A stretch of 64,000 nucleotides of DNA from Niallia sp052318935 (GTDB taxonomy: Bacteria; Bacillota; Bacilli; Bacillales; Cytobacillaceae). Shown here one piece after another: positions 1-8,250 of this stretch. The position numbers and the translations under genes were made by a program. Position 1 is the first letter of the stretch. Every line of letters begins with the position of its first letter. Location: the NCBI GenBank assembly GCA_052318935.1, contig JBQRKO010000017.1; one strand, 5' to 3'. Under the pieces are notes generated by a model. The model made no database searches and was not told where the DNA came from. It saw only the letters and a list, made by a program, of their open reading frames with translations.

Positions 1-72
1 AAGTCTCAACTACGCTTCCCTCGATCTTAATATTTTCTATTATTTTATTGTAATCTTGGTTGGATGCTCGCT

Positions 73-127
73 TCACTCAGGATTAGCATGTCTCATAAAC
101 ATCGTTTCTGAGTCTAATTTTTCTCCA
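73..127 (-). pseudogene. hxlB: hxlB 3'-end relic
   Basis: Reading the minus strand, the last codons before a TGA at 73-75 give SETMFMRHANPE. This resembles the C-terminal signature (xxMFxRHANLE) of 6-phospho-3-hexuloisomerase HxlB. Nothing else of the roughly 185-residue protein is visible, and the fragment directly abuts the end of the hxlA relic. That fits an internal deletion that removed nearly all of hxlB. The assignment rests on a short match, but its place behind hxlA makes it likely. Confidence 0.6.
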
Positions 128-133
128 AGAGTC

Positions 134-667
134 TTATTCTTCATTTGCCAATAAATCGGCGGTACGGCTTAACTCTTTAATAATTTCTGTTACATATTGA
201 GTTGTTTGCATGGCTGCTGTTCCTTTTCTTATGAAATACGTTCCTTGTTTAATTAATTTTTCCATTTGCGCTGCGACTGATTTTTTATCTTCTTGACCAG
301 TAATTCCACCGCCAAAGAATAACAAGATCAGGCTGGGACTGAACAACATCTGGCAGAGTGTCTAATTTTATGCCTCCTGCTACGGCTGTCTTCGCATTTT
401 TTACGACACGCTTAATCGTTTGAAGCTGTTCAAAAGGTGTTTCCCCTTCTGCTTGCAGGTCATAGCCTGTATGTACGCAAATATAGTCTGCACCAAGTGC
501 ATCCACTTCCTTCACACGCTGCTCTAGATCCTTTACATTGATCATATCAACAAGAATTTTTGTTACTTGTTTTTTAGCTTCTTCGACTGCACCCTTAATC
601 GTAGCATCATCTGTTACTCCTAATACGGTAATAATATCAGCACCATCTTCTGATGCTTTCGTAAAAA
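134..667 (-). pseudogene. hxlA: hxlA, 3-hexulose-6-phosphate synthase, broken
   Basis: HxlA condenses formaldehyde with ribulose 5-phosphate, the first step of the ribulose monophosphate route. Recognisable segments in order are KASEDGADIITVLG, KGAVEEAKKQ, DALGADYICVHTGYD, AVAGGIKLDTL and GGGITGQEDKK, ending in NEE. Two lesions are visible. About the first 60-65 residues are absent upstream of base 667. A frameshift near 323-326 splits the phosphate-binding DLVI/GGGITGQ region into two frames, apparently by one extra T. No start codon or ribosome binding site remains. It is therefore a decayed copy; a working hxlA may exist elsewhere in the genome. Confidence 0.85.
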
Positions 668-778
668 AGGGTTACGACTGTACAAACCTTCCTATCTAAA
701 AAATGCTCATAACTTTTTCAAAGTTTAACACATGGTTTTTAATAGATTGCTATCGTTTTTATCCAACAAAGAGAAATG

Positions 779-1147
779 TTATGATATCGTCGAATCATTG
801 ATAATGACTTGATCCTTCATCACCGTGTTCATGTAATTTTTTCCCCATTCGTACATAGACTCAAGAATCGGCATCAAGCTTGTTCCTTGTTCTGTCAATG
901 AGTATTCCACTTTAGGTGGAACAATGGGATACACTTCACGGTGAATAATATGATCTTGCTCTAATTCTCTCAATTGATTCACAAGCGTTTTTTGAGTAAT
1001 TCCCGGCATAAGAGACCTTAATTCATTAAAACGTTTAGTTCCTTCTTTGCCTAAATGCCATAAAATAAGCATTTTCCATTTACCGCCTATGATAGCAAGT
1101 GTTAATTCTTTTTCGCAGTTATACAGCTTGTTGCAAACATGTCCCAT
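779..1147 (-). CDS. hxlR: HxlR-family winged-helix regulator
   Basis: This is a regulator of about 122 residues of the HxlR family (MarR-like winged helix). The segments NCEKELTLAIIGGKWKMLIL, TQKTLVNQLRELE and EYSLTEQGTSLMPILE match, as I recall it, the B. subtilis activator of the formaldehyde-inducible hxlAB operon, including the Cys near the N-terminus. I chose the ATG at 1147 over the one at 1162 because GGAGGGG lies just upstream of it. The gene looks intact although the hxlAB genes downstream are wrecked. A long palindrome at 1276-1300 is a candidate operator. A second copy of its 3' part lies at 23424-23541. It may still act in trans on formaldehyde genes elsewhere. Confidence 0.88.
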   Translation of the reverse strand: MGHVCNKLYNCEKELTLAIIGGKWKMLILWHLGKEGTKRFNELRSLMPGITQKTLVNQLRELEQDHIIHREVYPIVPPKVEYSLTEQGTSLMPILESMYEWGKNYMNTVMKDQVIINDSTIS

Positions 1148-1275
1148 TATGTTCCCCTCCATATTAAGAAATGCGTAAGCGGCTTGGCACTATCCGCTAA
1201 AGGGCATAGGTCCTTCAGTTGCATCGGCACTCTTAGATCCTGTACGTTGAAGTATACTTTTCTTAATTTTTAGAA

Positions 1276-1300
1276 TAGTAGTATCTTTTAGATACTACTA
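1276..1300. promoter_or_regulatory. Palindrome upstream of hxlR, candidate HxlR operator
   Basis: TAGTAGTATC and GATACTACTA form a perfect 10-base inverted repeat around a TTTTA centre, about 130 bases before the hxlR start. HxlR-type regulators bind AT-rich dyads of this kind. The link to hxlR is inferred from position only. Confidence 0.5.
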
Positions 1301-1363
1301 TACCATAAAAAAGCTGAAACTAACAGGAATATGGGGGTTCACATGATTAAAACACAGACATGA

Positions 1364-2260
1364 TTATTTTGTCCAAGCTTCTACGACGCTTTTATTCTCA
1401 GACATCCATTTCTCCACAGCTTTTGTTTCATCTTTCAGTTCATTAATGTACGATTCCAACTTCGCTAATTGTTCTTCCGTCATTTTAAAATCTTGAAGCC
1501 AGCTTGCCACTTCAGGGTAATCTGCTTTAAATTTTTTGCTGCTGATAATTTGAATTTTTTCTGGACCAGTTGGATTCATGAAACTTTTTGGATCTTCTAA
1601 ATAGCGAAGATTGTACTTTTCAAATGCCCAATGAGGCCGCCATAATGTCACAACGATCGGCTGCTTATTTGAAACAGCTTTCCCTAACTCTGATAACATA
1701 GCAGGAGTACTGCTTTCTACTAGCTGCCAATCTTTTAAACCATAGCCAGGCATTGCTCCTTGTTTTGTAAGATCATTAATGCCAGATCCAGGCTCGATGC
1801 TAATAATTTTTCCACCATAATCTTTTTTGTAGTTCTTTAAATCTTCAATTGTTTTAGCATCTACATAGTCTGGAACAGCAAGTCCACTATCTGCTTGATT
1901 ATACCAAGTACTAAGCACTTCTAATTTATCCCCAAACCTTTTCATATACGATTTATGGGTAGTTGGCATCCATACATCTAAAAATAGATCAATATTTCCT
2001 TGAGCAACACCTGAAAAAATAGGTGCTACATCTGCTTGAACAATTTTTACTTTATACCCCTTATCTTCTAGCATTTTTTTCCACAAATTCGTTACAGCAA
2101 CATCTTCATCCCATGGGATATATCCAATCGTTATTTCTTTATCATTTGATTTTTCACTAAGGTTTCCACTTGTTGAGCTGTTACTTCCACATGCCGTTAA
2201 TCCTAAGGTTAATGCGATAACAATAAATAAAAAACATTTCGTTCGTTTCAATCTATTCAT
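1364..2260 (-). CDS. Glycine betaine ABC transporter substrate-binding lipoprotein (OpuAC-like, orphan)
   Basis: This is the extracellular solute-binding lipoprotein of an OpuA-type betaine/proline-betaine importer. It begins with a lipoprotein signal (MNRLKRTKCF, hydrophobic stretch, LTAC lipobox near residue 26), followed by the OpuAC domain. Aromatic motifs GYIPWDED, DVWMPTTH, TWYNQADSGLAVP and LWRPHWAFEKYNLRYLEDP would supply the aromatic cage for the trimethylammonium head. It is clearly paralogous to the protein at 25549, but no permease or ATPase is adjacent, so it may dock onto the OpuA system there. The start is ambiguous: AAGGAG touches the ATG at 2260, whereas a TTG at 2251 has ideal spacing. 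It is divergent from gbsAB and shares an operator-like motif with it, suggesting control by choline through GbsR. Confidence 0.88.
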   Translation of the reverse strand: MNRLKRTKCFLFIVIALTLGLTACGSNSSTSGNLSEKSNDKEITIGYIPWDEDVAVTNLWKKMLEDKGYKVKIVQADVAPIFSGVAQGNIDLFLDVWMPTTHKSYMKRFGDKLEVLSTWYNQADSGLAVPDYVDAKTIEDLKNYKKDYGGKIISIEPGSGINDLTKQGAMPGYGLKDWQLVESSTPAMLSELGKAVSNKQPIVVTLWRPHWAFEKYNLRYLEDPKSFMNPTGPEKIQIISSKKFKADYPEVASWLQDFKMTEEQLAKLESYINELKDETKAVEKWMSENKSVVEAWTK

Positions 2261-2425
2261 CTCCTTATATAAATTTTTTCTGCTGCAAAATGTATTATGT
2301 AATATTACAGAAAGACTGTTTCCCTCCTTCCAATTTATATCTTTATTTAACTTTTCACTATCCAGACAGTGAAAATCCAACAGTGTGAACTTATTATATC
2401 CATAAATATTTTGAATGTTCAATAT

Positions 2426-2445
2426 ATTATAAGAATTTTTAACAA
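2426..2445 (-). promoter_or_regulatory. Promoter/operator-like motif of the orphan opuAC gene
   Basis: On the minus strand this reads TTGTTAAAAATTCTTATAAT. It resembles the dyad over the gbsAB start (2620-2641) and ends in a TATAAT -10 box. The likeness suggests that one repressor, plausibly GbsR, controls both divergent units. Confidence 0.4.
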
Positions 2446-2584
2446 ACTTTTTTATTTTAAAGAAAATAGCAATCTAATTATTTTCTATCTCTATTCTTAA
2501 TTTTTTTGCCATAAACTTGTTTAAATCCGTGTATATATTGAGATGAATACCGTTCTAAATATTTAAAAAAATCAGAAATTTTAG

Positions 2585-2641
2585 TTGACCTTTTTTTATT
2601 TGCAGTGCTATAATTCAAATTGTTAAAAATATTCTTAACAA
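2585..2641 (+). promoter_or_regulatory. gbsAB promoter with overlapping dyad (candidate GbsR site)
   Basis: TTGACC (2585-2590) and TATAAT (2609-2614) are separated by 18 bases and form a good SigA promoter. Immediately downstream, at 2620-2641, a dyad with arms TTGTTAA and TTAACAA covers the predicted transcription start. In B. subtilis, GbsR represses gbsAB and is relieved by choline. Assigning this dyad to GbsR is inference from position and from the related motif at 2426-2445. Confidence 0.55.
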
Positions 2642-2675
2642 ACTTAACAAAAAATACATTTGGAGGAGGATGCTC

Positions 2676-4160
2676 TTGGAAAAGGTAATGCTTTTAGAAA
2701 AAATGTATATCAATGGTGAATGGGTAGAATCTCATTCTGGACAAAAAAGAGAAATAATTAATCCTTTTAATCAAGAAGTGATTGCTGTTGTAGCAGAGGG
2801 AGATCGTTCAGATACGATTAAAGCTATAAAAGCAGCTCGACATGCCTTTGACCAAGGGGATTGGAACAAGTTAACCGCCTTTGAAAGAGGGACCTTATTG
2901 TTTAAAACAGCCGAAAAAATTCGTGAGCATAAAGAAGTGCTCGCTGAGCTTGAAACCTTAAATACAGGAAAAACCCTTGTAGAAAGCTTAGCCGATATGG
3001 ATGGAATCGCTGACGTGTTCCAATATTATGCAGGGTTGGCTGATAAAGATGGTGGACAAATGATTGAATCCCCCAACCCAGACTCTGTCAGCCGTCTCGT
3101 TCGTGAACCTGTCGGTGTATGTGCTCAAATTACACCTTGGAACTATCCTTTGCTGCAAGCATCATGGAAACTAGCCCCTGCTTTAGCTGCTGGGAATACT
3201 GTCGTAATCAAACCTAGTGAGATTACTCCATTAACAACGATTCGAATGGCCAAAATTTTTGAAGAAGTTGGCTTCCCTGCAGGTGTTGTTAATGTTGTCC
3301 TTGGCACTGGCGCAACTGTTGGGCAAACGATGTCAGAAAGCCACCTTGTTGATCTCGTCTCCTTTACTGGCGGAGGTGTATCCGGACGAAAAGTTATGCA
3401 GGCTGCAGCAGGAAACTTTAAAAAAATCTCTCTTGAATTAGGTGGAAAAAATCCAAACATCGTATTTGCAGACGCGGATTTTGAAACTGCTGTTGATTAT
3501 GCCTTAAATGCAGTATTTTTTCACGCAGGACAAGTTTGTTCAGCAGGAGCCAGGTTATTAGTTCAAGAAGAGGTTCATGATGAATTCGTCAAAGCTGTTG
3601 CTGAACAAGCAAAAAAAATACGCATGGGAAATGGCATGATGGAAGAAACACAAATGGGGCCGGTTATTTCTGCTCAGCATCTTTCAAAAATCGAGAAATA
3701 TATCAAAATGGGATTAGAAGAAGGAGCGACGTTAGCCTTAGGAGGAAAGCGTCCCGATCATCCCGAATTGCAAAAAGGTTTCTTTATTGAACCAACCATC
3801 TTTACGAATTGTCATTCAGGCATGAAGATTGTTAAGGAAGAATCTTTTGGTCCTGTGATGACGATAGAATCCTTTAACACCGAAGAGGAAGCTATTCGTC
3901 TCGCTAATGATACAGTGTATGGCTTAGCTGGAGCTGTTTGGACTCAGGATATGAATCGTGCAGAGCGTGTCGTACAAAAGCTTCGCATGGGCACAACTTG
4001 GATTAATGACTACCATCCCTACTTTCCTCAAGCTCCATGGGGAGGCTATAAGCAATCTGGAATTGGAAGAGAATTAAGCCAGGTAGGATTAGAAGAATAT
4101 ACAGAAATCAAACACATTTATATGAATACAAACCCACAGCCTATGGGTTGGTTTAAATAA
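2676..4160 (+). CDS. gbsA: Betaine-aldehyde dehydrogenase
   Basis: This NAD(P)-dependent aldehyde dehydrogenase (about 494 residues) oxidises betaine aldehyde to glycine betaine in the cytoplasm. Visible family motifs are TPWNYPLLQASWKLAPALAAGN, the nucleotide-binding FTGG, the catalytic Glu in LELGGKNP (near residue 254) and the catalytic Cys in GQVCSAGAR (near 287). The C-terminal PWGGYKQSGIGRELS is typical of betaine-aldehyde dehydrogenases. An ATG at 2670 lies one base after GGAGGAGG. The TTG at 2676 has better spacing and is chosen, and an ATG at 2688 is also possible. It forms an operon with gbsB, 32 bases downstream. Confidence 0.95.
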   Translation: MEKVMLLEKMYINGEWVESHSGQKREIINPFNQEVIAVVAEGDRSDTIKAIKAARHAFDQGDWNKLTAFERGTLLFKTAEKIREHKEVLAELETLNTGKTLVESLADMDGIADVFQYYAGLADKDGGQMIESPNPDSVSRLVREPVGVCAQITPWNYPLLQASWKLAPALAAGNTVVIKPSEITPLTTIRMAKIFEEVGFPAGVVNVVLGTGATVGQTMSESHLVDLVSFTGGGVSGRKVMQAAAGNFKKISLELGGKNPNIVFADADFETAVDYALNAVFFHAGQVCSAGARLLVQEEVHDEFVKAVAEQAKKIRMGNGMMEETQMGPVISAQHLSKIEKYIKMGLEEGATLALGGKRPDHPELQKGFFIEPTIFTNCHSGMKIVKEESFGPVMTIESFNTEEEAIRLANDTVYGLAGAVWTQDMNRAERVVQKLRMGTTWINDYHPYFPQAPWGGYKQSGIGRELSQVGLEEYTEIKHIYMNTNPQPMGWFK

Positions 4161-4192
4161 AATTATAATAATTTGTGAGGAGGAAATACAAT

Positions 4193-5395
4193 ATGTTTAT
4201 GCGTTTTGAAAGAATGGAAAGATTAAAAAGCTTTGAAATGCCTACTGTATTAAAACATGGAATTGGTGTAGTGAAATATACAGGAGAAGAAGTAAAAAAT
4301 TTAGGAGTTTCAAAAGTACTTCTAGTAACAGATCCTGGAATTCAAAATGCTGGCTTAGCAGACCCTGTTATAGCTAGTTTAAAAGAAGCAGACATAGAAG
4401 TAGTTGTATTTAACAAAGTTGAACCGAACCCATCTATTCATGTTGTCGCACAAGGAACATCTCTTTACCTTGAAAATGACTGTAATGGATTAGTAGCTGT
4501 TGGCGGCGGAAGTTCTATGGATACAGCAAAAGCGATTGGAGTGGAGGTAGTTCACGGGGAGCCTGTATTAGAATATGAAGCAGCTGAAGGAAAAAAACCT
4601 TTAACGAAGCGAATCCCTCCATTAACGACTATACCTACAACAGCAGGTACTGGAAGTGAAGTAACTCAATGGGCTGTTATAACAGATCCGGTCCGTCAAT
4701 TTAAGTTTAATACTGGAGGTCCTTTAATTGCTGCTCATTTAACTATTATTGATCCAACTTTGCATGTATCGATGCCAGCTCATATAACAGCTGGAACTGG
4801 AATTGACGCACTCTCCCATGCAATCGAATGCTATACTTGCCACTTTGCTCAACCAATGACAGATGCTGTCGCACTTTTAGCTATTGAATATGTAGGAAAA
4901 TATTTACGCCGTGCAGTAGCAAATGGCCAAGATATTGAAGCGCGCTATGGGATGGCTAAAGCTGCAATGCTGGCTGGACTTTCTTATGGAAGCGAGTCTG
5001 CAGGGGCAGCACACGCAATGGCACAAACATTAGGAGGAATTTACCCAGTTGCACATGGTCCTTGTGTGGCAGCTATGATGGGACCTGTTATGGAATATAA
5101 CTGGATGGGTGAGCCTGAGAAATTTGCTCGTATCGCGCAAGCTTTAGGCGTAAATGTTCACGGTTTAAGCTTAGAGGAAGCTGCTAAAGCAGCAGTTCGT
5201 GAAGTATACCAATTAGTTCAGGATGTGAAAATTCCAACATTAGCAGAACAAGGAGTGCCAGCTGAAGAAATTCCTAAATTAGCGCTAGAAGCATTCGGTG
5301 ATCCACAAACAGTCGGAAATCCTCGTGATCTTAATGTTGCAGCATATGAATGGATTTACCGCCGCTGCTATGATTTAGAGCCTTGTACAGTATAA
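4193..5395 (+). CDS. gbsB: Choline dehydrogenase, type III iron alcohol dehydrogenase
   Basis: This metal-dependent alcohol dehydrogenase (about 400 residues) oxidises choline to betaine aldehyde, the step before GbsA. The N-terminal nucleotide-binding half has GGGSSMDTAKAIG and PTTAGTGSEVTQWAVI. The iron site lies in the second half, in GIDALSHAIECY and in the HAMAQTLGGIYPVAHG segment. The ATG at 4193 is chosen because GGAGG sits 9 bases upstream; the ORF is open further upstream, but that start would lie inside the ribosome binding site. The gene follows gbsA and ends at a strong terminator, so gbsAB is a two-gene operon as in B. subtilis. Confidence 0.94.
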   Translation: MFMRFERMERLKSFEMPTVLKHGIGVVKYTGEEVKNLGVSKVLLVTDPGIQNAGLADPVIASLKEADIEVVVFNKVEPNPSIHVVAQGTSLYLENDCNGLVAVGGGSSMDTAKAIGVEVVHGEPVLEYEAAEGKKPLTKRIPPLTTIPTTAGTGSEVTQWAVITDPVRQFKFNTGGPLIAAHLTIIDPTLHVSMPAHITAGTGIDALSHAIECYTCHFAQPMTDAVALLAIEYVGKYLRRAVANGQDIEARYGMAKAAMLAGLSYGSESAGAAHAMAQTLGGIYPVAHGPCVAAMMGPVMEYNWMGEPEKFARIAQALGVNVHGLSLEEAAKAAVREVYQLVQDVKIPTLAEQGVPAEEIPKLALEAFGDPQTVGNPRDLNVAAYEWIYRRCYDLEPCTV

Positions 5396-5447
5396 AATAA
5401 TGAAAATCCCTTTCTGATCAATAAACACTATAGCAACCATGTTTATA

Positions 5448-5486
5448 GGGTGTTCTAATGTATTTAACTTTAGAACACCCTTTTTT
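5448..5486 (+). terminator. Rho-independent terminator of gbsAB
   Basis: GGGTGTTCTAA (5448-5458) pairs perfectly with TTAGAACACCC (5470-5480), followed by six T. Confidence 0.92.
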
Positions 5487-5553
5487 ACGGAATATCTTAT
5501 TAAAGTACTTATTTTTTATTTCTATTTAATTAGATTAAGACGTTTGTACTTTT

Positions 5554-6114
5554 TTAGTCCTCGTTATGAATTTCATCATTAATCATTTTAAGTATTTCCT
5601 TATTTTCAAATACTTTTACAAGTTTTTTCAAAAAATAATAATAATTTTTAGACTCTTCTAACTGTTTTAGATTCATTTTTGTTTTTTCATAAATCCCGAC
5701 AGGAACATTTTCATCATTTACAAGTAATGTTAATTTTTCTTCAGCAAGTTTAATCGCCTCTAAATTTACTGAAATTTCTCTTTCCCATTTCTTACAAAAA
5801 AATGAGAAGAATGATTTAAAGAAATCTTTTTCGGCATTATATAAATCCTTTCGAACCCCTGTTTTCCAAACTTTTTGAACCATATCTATTTGCTGCAGAG
5901 ACCGAATAGACGTGCTCATACTCGGTTTGCTCATTCCTAATTCTTGGCTCATTTGATCAAGTGTAACGGGTTCATTCATAAAATATAAATAACCGTAAAG
6001 TCTTCCTATAGAAGGGGTAACCCCGTATAAGTCCATCGTAGATGCAATTGCACTAATCACTAATTCTTCCGCTTCTTTAAGTAAATCCTCATAATTTTGG
6101 TTGATGTCACTCAT
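5554..6114 (-). CDS. gbsR: GbsR/MarR-type choline-responsive repressor
   Basis: This 186-residue winged-helix regulator carries TPSIGRLYGYLYFMNEPVTLDQMSQELGMSKPSMSTSIRSL, the GbsR signature of a MarR-like DNA-binding domain in the first 90 residues. A charged helical C-terminal dimerisation region follows. In B. subtilis, GbsR senses choline and represses gbsAB and choline uptake. Here it converges on gbsAB and shares its intergenic terminator region. The likely target is the dyad at 2620-2641. The start codon is preceded by AGGGG at suitable spacing. Confidence 0.9.
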   Translation of the reverse strand: MSDINQNYEDLLKEAEELVISAIASTMDLYGVTPSIGRLYGYLYFMNEPVTLDQMSQELGMSKPSMSTSIRSLQQIDMVQKVWKTGVRKDLYNAEKDFFKSFFSFFCKKWEREISVNLEAIKLAEEKLTLLVNDENVPVGIYEKTKMNLKQLEESKNYYYFLKKLVKVFENKEILKMINDEIHNED

Positions 6115-6222
6115 TTCGCTTCCCCTTTTATTAAATACATTAAATTTTTTCTTAATATATTTAATAATACCAATGCATCAGTCAATGTCAATCATATTGT
6201 AAAATCAATAAGAAAATAAAAG

Positions 6223-6258
6223 AAGCCAAGTCTTTTATTGAAAAAAAGTACTTGGCTT
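6223..6258 (-). terminator. Terminator-like hairpin between gbsR and the cupin gene
   Basis: AAGCCAAGT (6223-6231) and ACTTGGCTT (6250-6258) form a perfect 9-base stem. On the minus strand it is followed by CTTTTATTTT. It would end the glyA-gcvH-hesB-reductase-cupin transcript. The equivalent stem behind sdaAA has lost one arm. Confidence 0.7.
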
Positions 6259-6320
6259 CCTCTAATATTAAATCATGGATCTTTTATTTTTACAGCTCTT
6301 TCGGAAAATCTGTTCTATTG
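6232..6320 (-). repeat. Relic of the sdaAA 3' end (copy of 23544-23633)
   Basis: About 90 bases are nearly the same as the 3' end and trailer of sdaAA at 23544-23633. The shared part includes the codons for EQIFRK and the stretch CCTCTAATATTAAATCATGG. There is no gene body upstream of it here. It is a scar of duplication or recombination that now supplies the 3' end of the cupin transcript. Confidence 0.8.
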
Positions 6321-6339
6321 CTTGTATGTTTATAATATA

Positions 6340-6753
6340 TTATAAATATGAAGGATTAGCTTCTGTATTCTTAAAATAAACAGCTTCTCCATCACTCTCA
6401 CCATCGAAAATGACAGTTGTCTTAGGAGAGAAGATTAAAACATCACCAACTTCTGCAACATATTTATTCCCTTGAATATCACGCACAATCATTTTCCCTT
6501 TTGTAACCACTTTTATCTCGATAAAATTAAATTCTGCTGAATAGTCAACTGACGGTTGCAATGCAAAATATCCCATTGTTAATACTTCTTTTTTTTCAGT
6601 GATAGGTACATCAACAATTTGTCCCTTTAGTTCAGGTGTCCCTCTCAACACGCTCAGCTCATTTAATTGATATAACCCCGCTTTTATTAACTGAATACCT
6701 GGCTTTTCATCTAAAAATTTTAATTCGTTTTGTGTTATCGTTTTTTCACTCAT
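6340..6753 (-). CDS. Small cupin protein (EutQ-like)
   Basis: This 137-residue single-domain protein has the cupin fold signature in its second half: EFNFIEIKVVTKGKMIVRD, then VAEVGDVLIFSPKTTVIF. It resembles the C-terminal cupin of ethanolamine-utilisation EutQ proteins, but no eut genes are present. Typical metal-ligand histidines of active cupins are not visible, so a binding or regulatory role is possible. It lies 63 bases behind the ferredoxin-NADP reductase in the same direction and is probably the last gene of the glycine-riboswitch operon. The substrate is unknown; the context suggests an accessory role in betaine or glycine breakdown. Confidence 0.75.
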   Translation of the reverse strand: MSEKTITQNELKFLDEKPGIQLIKAGLYQLNELSVLRGTPELKGQIVDVPITEKKEVLTMGYFALQPSVDYSAEFNFIEIKVVTKGKMIVRDIQGNKYVAEVGDVLIFSPKTTVIFDGESDGEAVYFKNTEANPSYL

Positions 6754-6816
6754 TTTTGCACCTCTAATTATTTTATTTGTTCTCTTTTTCCTTTTATGGA
6801 AAAAAGCCTAATCTAT

Positions 6817-7836
6817 TTATCTAGTAGCAGTTAAACTCTTCTTCTCCAAATCCATTGACGAACTGTGGCCTGGCTGTAATTTAGCTTTAGGATCAATGTA
6901 AGCTTTTGCATTATTGACAGCAGTCGGTGCTTCACCAAATCCACTCGCAATAAGCTTTACCTTGCCATCGTATGTACAAATATCTCCAGCAGCATAAATA
7001 CCTTCAATATTTGTTTCCATTTTCGAATTCACAGCAATTGAGTTTTTCTCTATTTCAAGGCCCCAGTTCTTAATTGGTCCAAGAGAAGAAACAAAGCCGA
7101 AATTGACAATTAAATCATCAATATCTAGAATTTCTTTACGATCACCCTTTACTTCCTCTAATACAATTTGATTAATTTTTTCTTTGCCAACTAACTTGCT
7201 AGGGACAAAAGGAGTCAAAATCTCAACTCTTGAATTCTTTAAAAGTTCAATACTATGTTCATGTGCGCGGAACTTATCGCGGCGATGAATAAGTGTTACT
7301 TTTTCTGCAATAGGCTCAAGCATTAAGGCCCAATCGACAGCTGAATCACCTCCTCCAAGCAAAGCAACCCGCTTACCCGCAAATTTATTTAAATCATCTA
7401 CAAAGTAATGTAAATTAGTATTCTCATATTTAACAGCATCTTCTAACTCTAGTTTACGAGGCTGGAAAGCTCCGTTCCCGGCTGTTATGACAATTGTTTT
7501 CGAATAATGAACCCCATTATTTGTTGTTAACTTAAATGTACCGTCTACTAGCTTTTCAACTTCTTCTACAGCCTGTTCAAGTACAATTGTTTGTTCAAAT
7601 TTTGACATTTGTTCCTTTAAATTGTTAACTAATTCCTGAGCTGGAATTTTGGGAAATCCAGCCACATCGTATATATACTTTTCAGGATATAAAGCTGAAA
7701 GCTGCCCTCCTAGCTGTGGAAGACTCTCTATTAATTTCACACGACATTGTCGCATCCCCCCATAAAAAGCGGTAAATAACCCTATAGGACCACCTCCAAT
7801 AATCGTAATATCGTAAACTTGATCATTTTCGAACAT
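6817..7836 (-). CDS. Ferredoxin/flavodoxin-NADP(+) reductase (YumC type)
   Basis: This FAD enzyme of 339 residues is of the thioredoxin-reductase-like ferredoxin-NADP reductase class. It has the FAD motif GGGPIGLFTAFYGGMR at the N-terminus, the second dinucleotide motif LLGGGDSAVDWALML, and GIYAAGDICTYDGKVKLIASGFGEAPTAVNNA near the C-terminus. No CxxC redox pair is seen, which separates it from thioredoxin reductases. The ATG at 7836 follows AAGGAGGG; the longer frame to 7884 is not needed. In this setting it is a good candidate for supplying electrons to the Rieske monooxygenase at 29218, which has no adjacent reductase. That link is inference. Confidence 0.88.
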   Translation of the reverse strand: MFENDQVYDITIIGGGPIGLFTAFYGGMRQCRVKLIESLPQLGGQLSALYPEKYIYDVAGFPKIPAQELVNNLKEQMSKFEQTIVLEQAVEEVEKLVDGTFKLTTNNGVHYSKTIVITAGNGAFQPRKLELEDAVKYENTNLHYFVDDLNKFAGKRVALLGGGDSAVDWALMLEPIAEKVTLIHRRDKFRAHEHSIELLKNSRVEILTPFVPSKLVGKEKINQIVLEEVKGDRKEILDIDDLIVNFGFVSSLGPIKNWGLEIEKNSIAVNSKMETNIEGIYAAGDICTYDGKVKLIASGFGEAPTAVNNAKAYIDPKAKLQPGHSSSMDLEKKSLTATR

Positions 7837-8020
7837 ATGATTCCCTCCTTGTAAGTTGCTCAATCTTATCATTAAAAGTGGCATTTTAGTGATTCAATAA
7901 GAAAAGAGTGGTATTCTTCATTTATTTCACTTCCTAGAATGAAGTTAAGACGAGTTCTGCCTTTATCGTTACTTTGAGCTTTTTCCTCGACCTGAAATAG
8001 TATTAATTAATCAAATGTTT

Positions 8021-8203
8021 TCAACTATTAAATACTTGATATAGTGAAAAAGGTAATAAAACAAATGCACATATGAAGAAAAAGACATGAACAAAATTTA
8101 AAGTACCATTTCTCTTTTTTTGAATGAAAATTAATATCCAAAGAATGCTTAAGCCAATTTTTGAGATAACTATTACAAGCTCATCTCCTGTCAATAACAT
8201 CAC
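8021..8203 (-). CDS. Possible small two-helix membrane protein
   Basis: This 60-residue frame has two hydrophobic segments, LVIVISKIGLSILWILIFI and FVHVFFFICAFVLLPFSL, joined by a short charged loop (QKKRNG). That is a plausible hairpin membrane protein. It sits between hesB and the reductase in the same direction, so it would be carried in that operon. The ribosome binding site is weak (GGGCGG before GTG/ATG), and I recognise no family. Confidence 0.35.
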   Translation of the reverse strand: MMLLTGDELVIVISKIGLSILWILIFIQKKRNGTLNFVHVFFFICAFVLLPFSLYQVFNS

Positions 8204-8250
8204 CGCCCAAATAACCTAACTATTATGCATAAAATTAACGCTTCGAGGTT

